Source: Limnothrix sp. CACIAM 69d (GTDB lineage: Bacteria > Cyanobacteriota > Cyanobacteriia > CACIAM-69d). From it: a stretch of DNA of 64,000 nucleotides. The stretch covers positions 1-64,000 of the forward strand of contig MKGP02000018.1 of assembly GCA_001913845.2 (NCBI GenBank), given 5' to 3'. Under the pieces are notes generated by a model. That model ran no database searches, was not told the DNA's origin, and was given only the letters and a program-made list of their open reading frames with translations. A program made the translations under genes and the position numbers. Shown piece by piece: positions 63,967-64,000 of the stretch. How positions within the stretch are numbered: the stretch's first letter is position 1; every line of letters begins with the position of its first letter.

Positions 63967-64000
63967 ATGACCCAAGTGGTTTTGGGTGAAAACGAAGGAA
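63967..64000 (+). CDS. rpsU: 30S ribosomal protein S21 (start only)
   Basis: The window ends after eleven codons, MTQVVLGENEG, which match the start of cyanobacterial S21. GGAGTGA lies about 6 bases upstream. The remaining gene lies outside the window. Confidence 0.85.
   Translation, partial: MTQVVLGENEG

Noticed and set aside
1-64000. CRISPR array
   Set aside because: The only short-period repeats (24800, 27755, 63211, 57868) have no unique spacers between units.

Overview
The window comes from a cyanobacterium. It carries oxygenic photosynthesis genes (psbV, petC-petA, psb34, an nblR-type regulator), a carboxysome shell gene, a phylloquinone methyltransferase and several proteins known only from cyanobacteria (DUF3067, Tic22-like, DICT, DUF4347). 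The highly iterated palindrome GCGATCGC (HIP1) and its GATCG core are scattered through almost every gene. Genus cannot be fixed from the sequence; a Limnothrix/Pseudanabaena/Leptolyngbya-like lineage is only a guess.

Layout. 1-9.3 kb: a 1525-residue DUF4347/RTX surface protein and a 1240-residue polytopic membrane protein. 9.4-16.8 kb: a lone ccmK-type shell gene, an SLH-anchored glycoside hydrolase, a scramblase-like protein, yraN, a low-molecular-weight tyrosine phosphatase, a YbaB/EbfC protein and a family 2 glycosyltransferase. 17.8-24.5 kb: a MORN protein, a two-domain histidine phosphatase abutting a dihydroorotase-like gene, an overlapping pair of pentapeptide-repeat genes and an atypical protein kinase. 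25.1-27.5 kb: a STAND ATPase with a visible base-composition break. 28-33.4 kb: a small basic protein, a CCA/poly(A) nucleotidyltransferase, a DUF948-like/YtxH-like pair, psbV and accD. 34.5-42.5 kb: a phytoene-synthase-like protein, pilD with a small overlapping partner, a YkgJ-type cysteine protein, tRNA-Gln, aroH with a sugar transporter, a cyclophilin-RTX fusion, a PPC-domain protein and tRNA-Phe. 43.1-51.8 kb: rnhA, queG overlapping a HAD hydrolase, a cyclophilin, nblR, thiG, psb34, tyrA, menG and a GlcG-like gene. 52-64 kb: DUF3067, petC-petA, two tandem Tic22-like genes, small secreted or hypothetical proteins, a DICT/degenerate HD-GYP protein, a third pentapeptide protein, murF, DUF2752 and the start of rpsU, cut by the window edge.

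Most of the window is ordinary chromosomal housekeeping arranged as single genes or short operons. The accessory signal lies in the spaces between genes. At least six clear copies (plus degenerate ones) of a repeat built on the palindrome CAAGGGGCTTAAGCCCCTTG are present. There are also two roughly 180-base copies of a second element with 15-base inverted repeats, one 133-base MITE-like element with 17-base terminal inverted repeats, a possible IS200/IS605 end remnant and several short tandem repeats. No CRISPR array, prophage, rRNA operon or complete insertion sequence was seen.

No unambiguous new multi-gene system was found. The best candidates for novelty are single-gene oddities: a cyclophilin fused to RTX repeats, a six-fold super-repeat in the large RTX protein, catalytically degraded enzyme folds (dihydroorotase-like, HD-GYP-like, phytoene-synthase-like), the mosaic STAND gene, the short-element repeat families and two orphan terminators that may end unannotated small RNAs.
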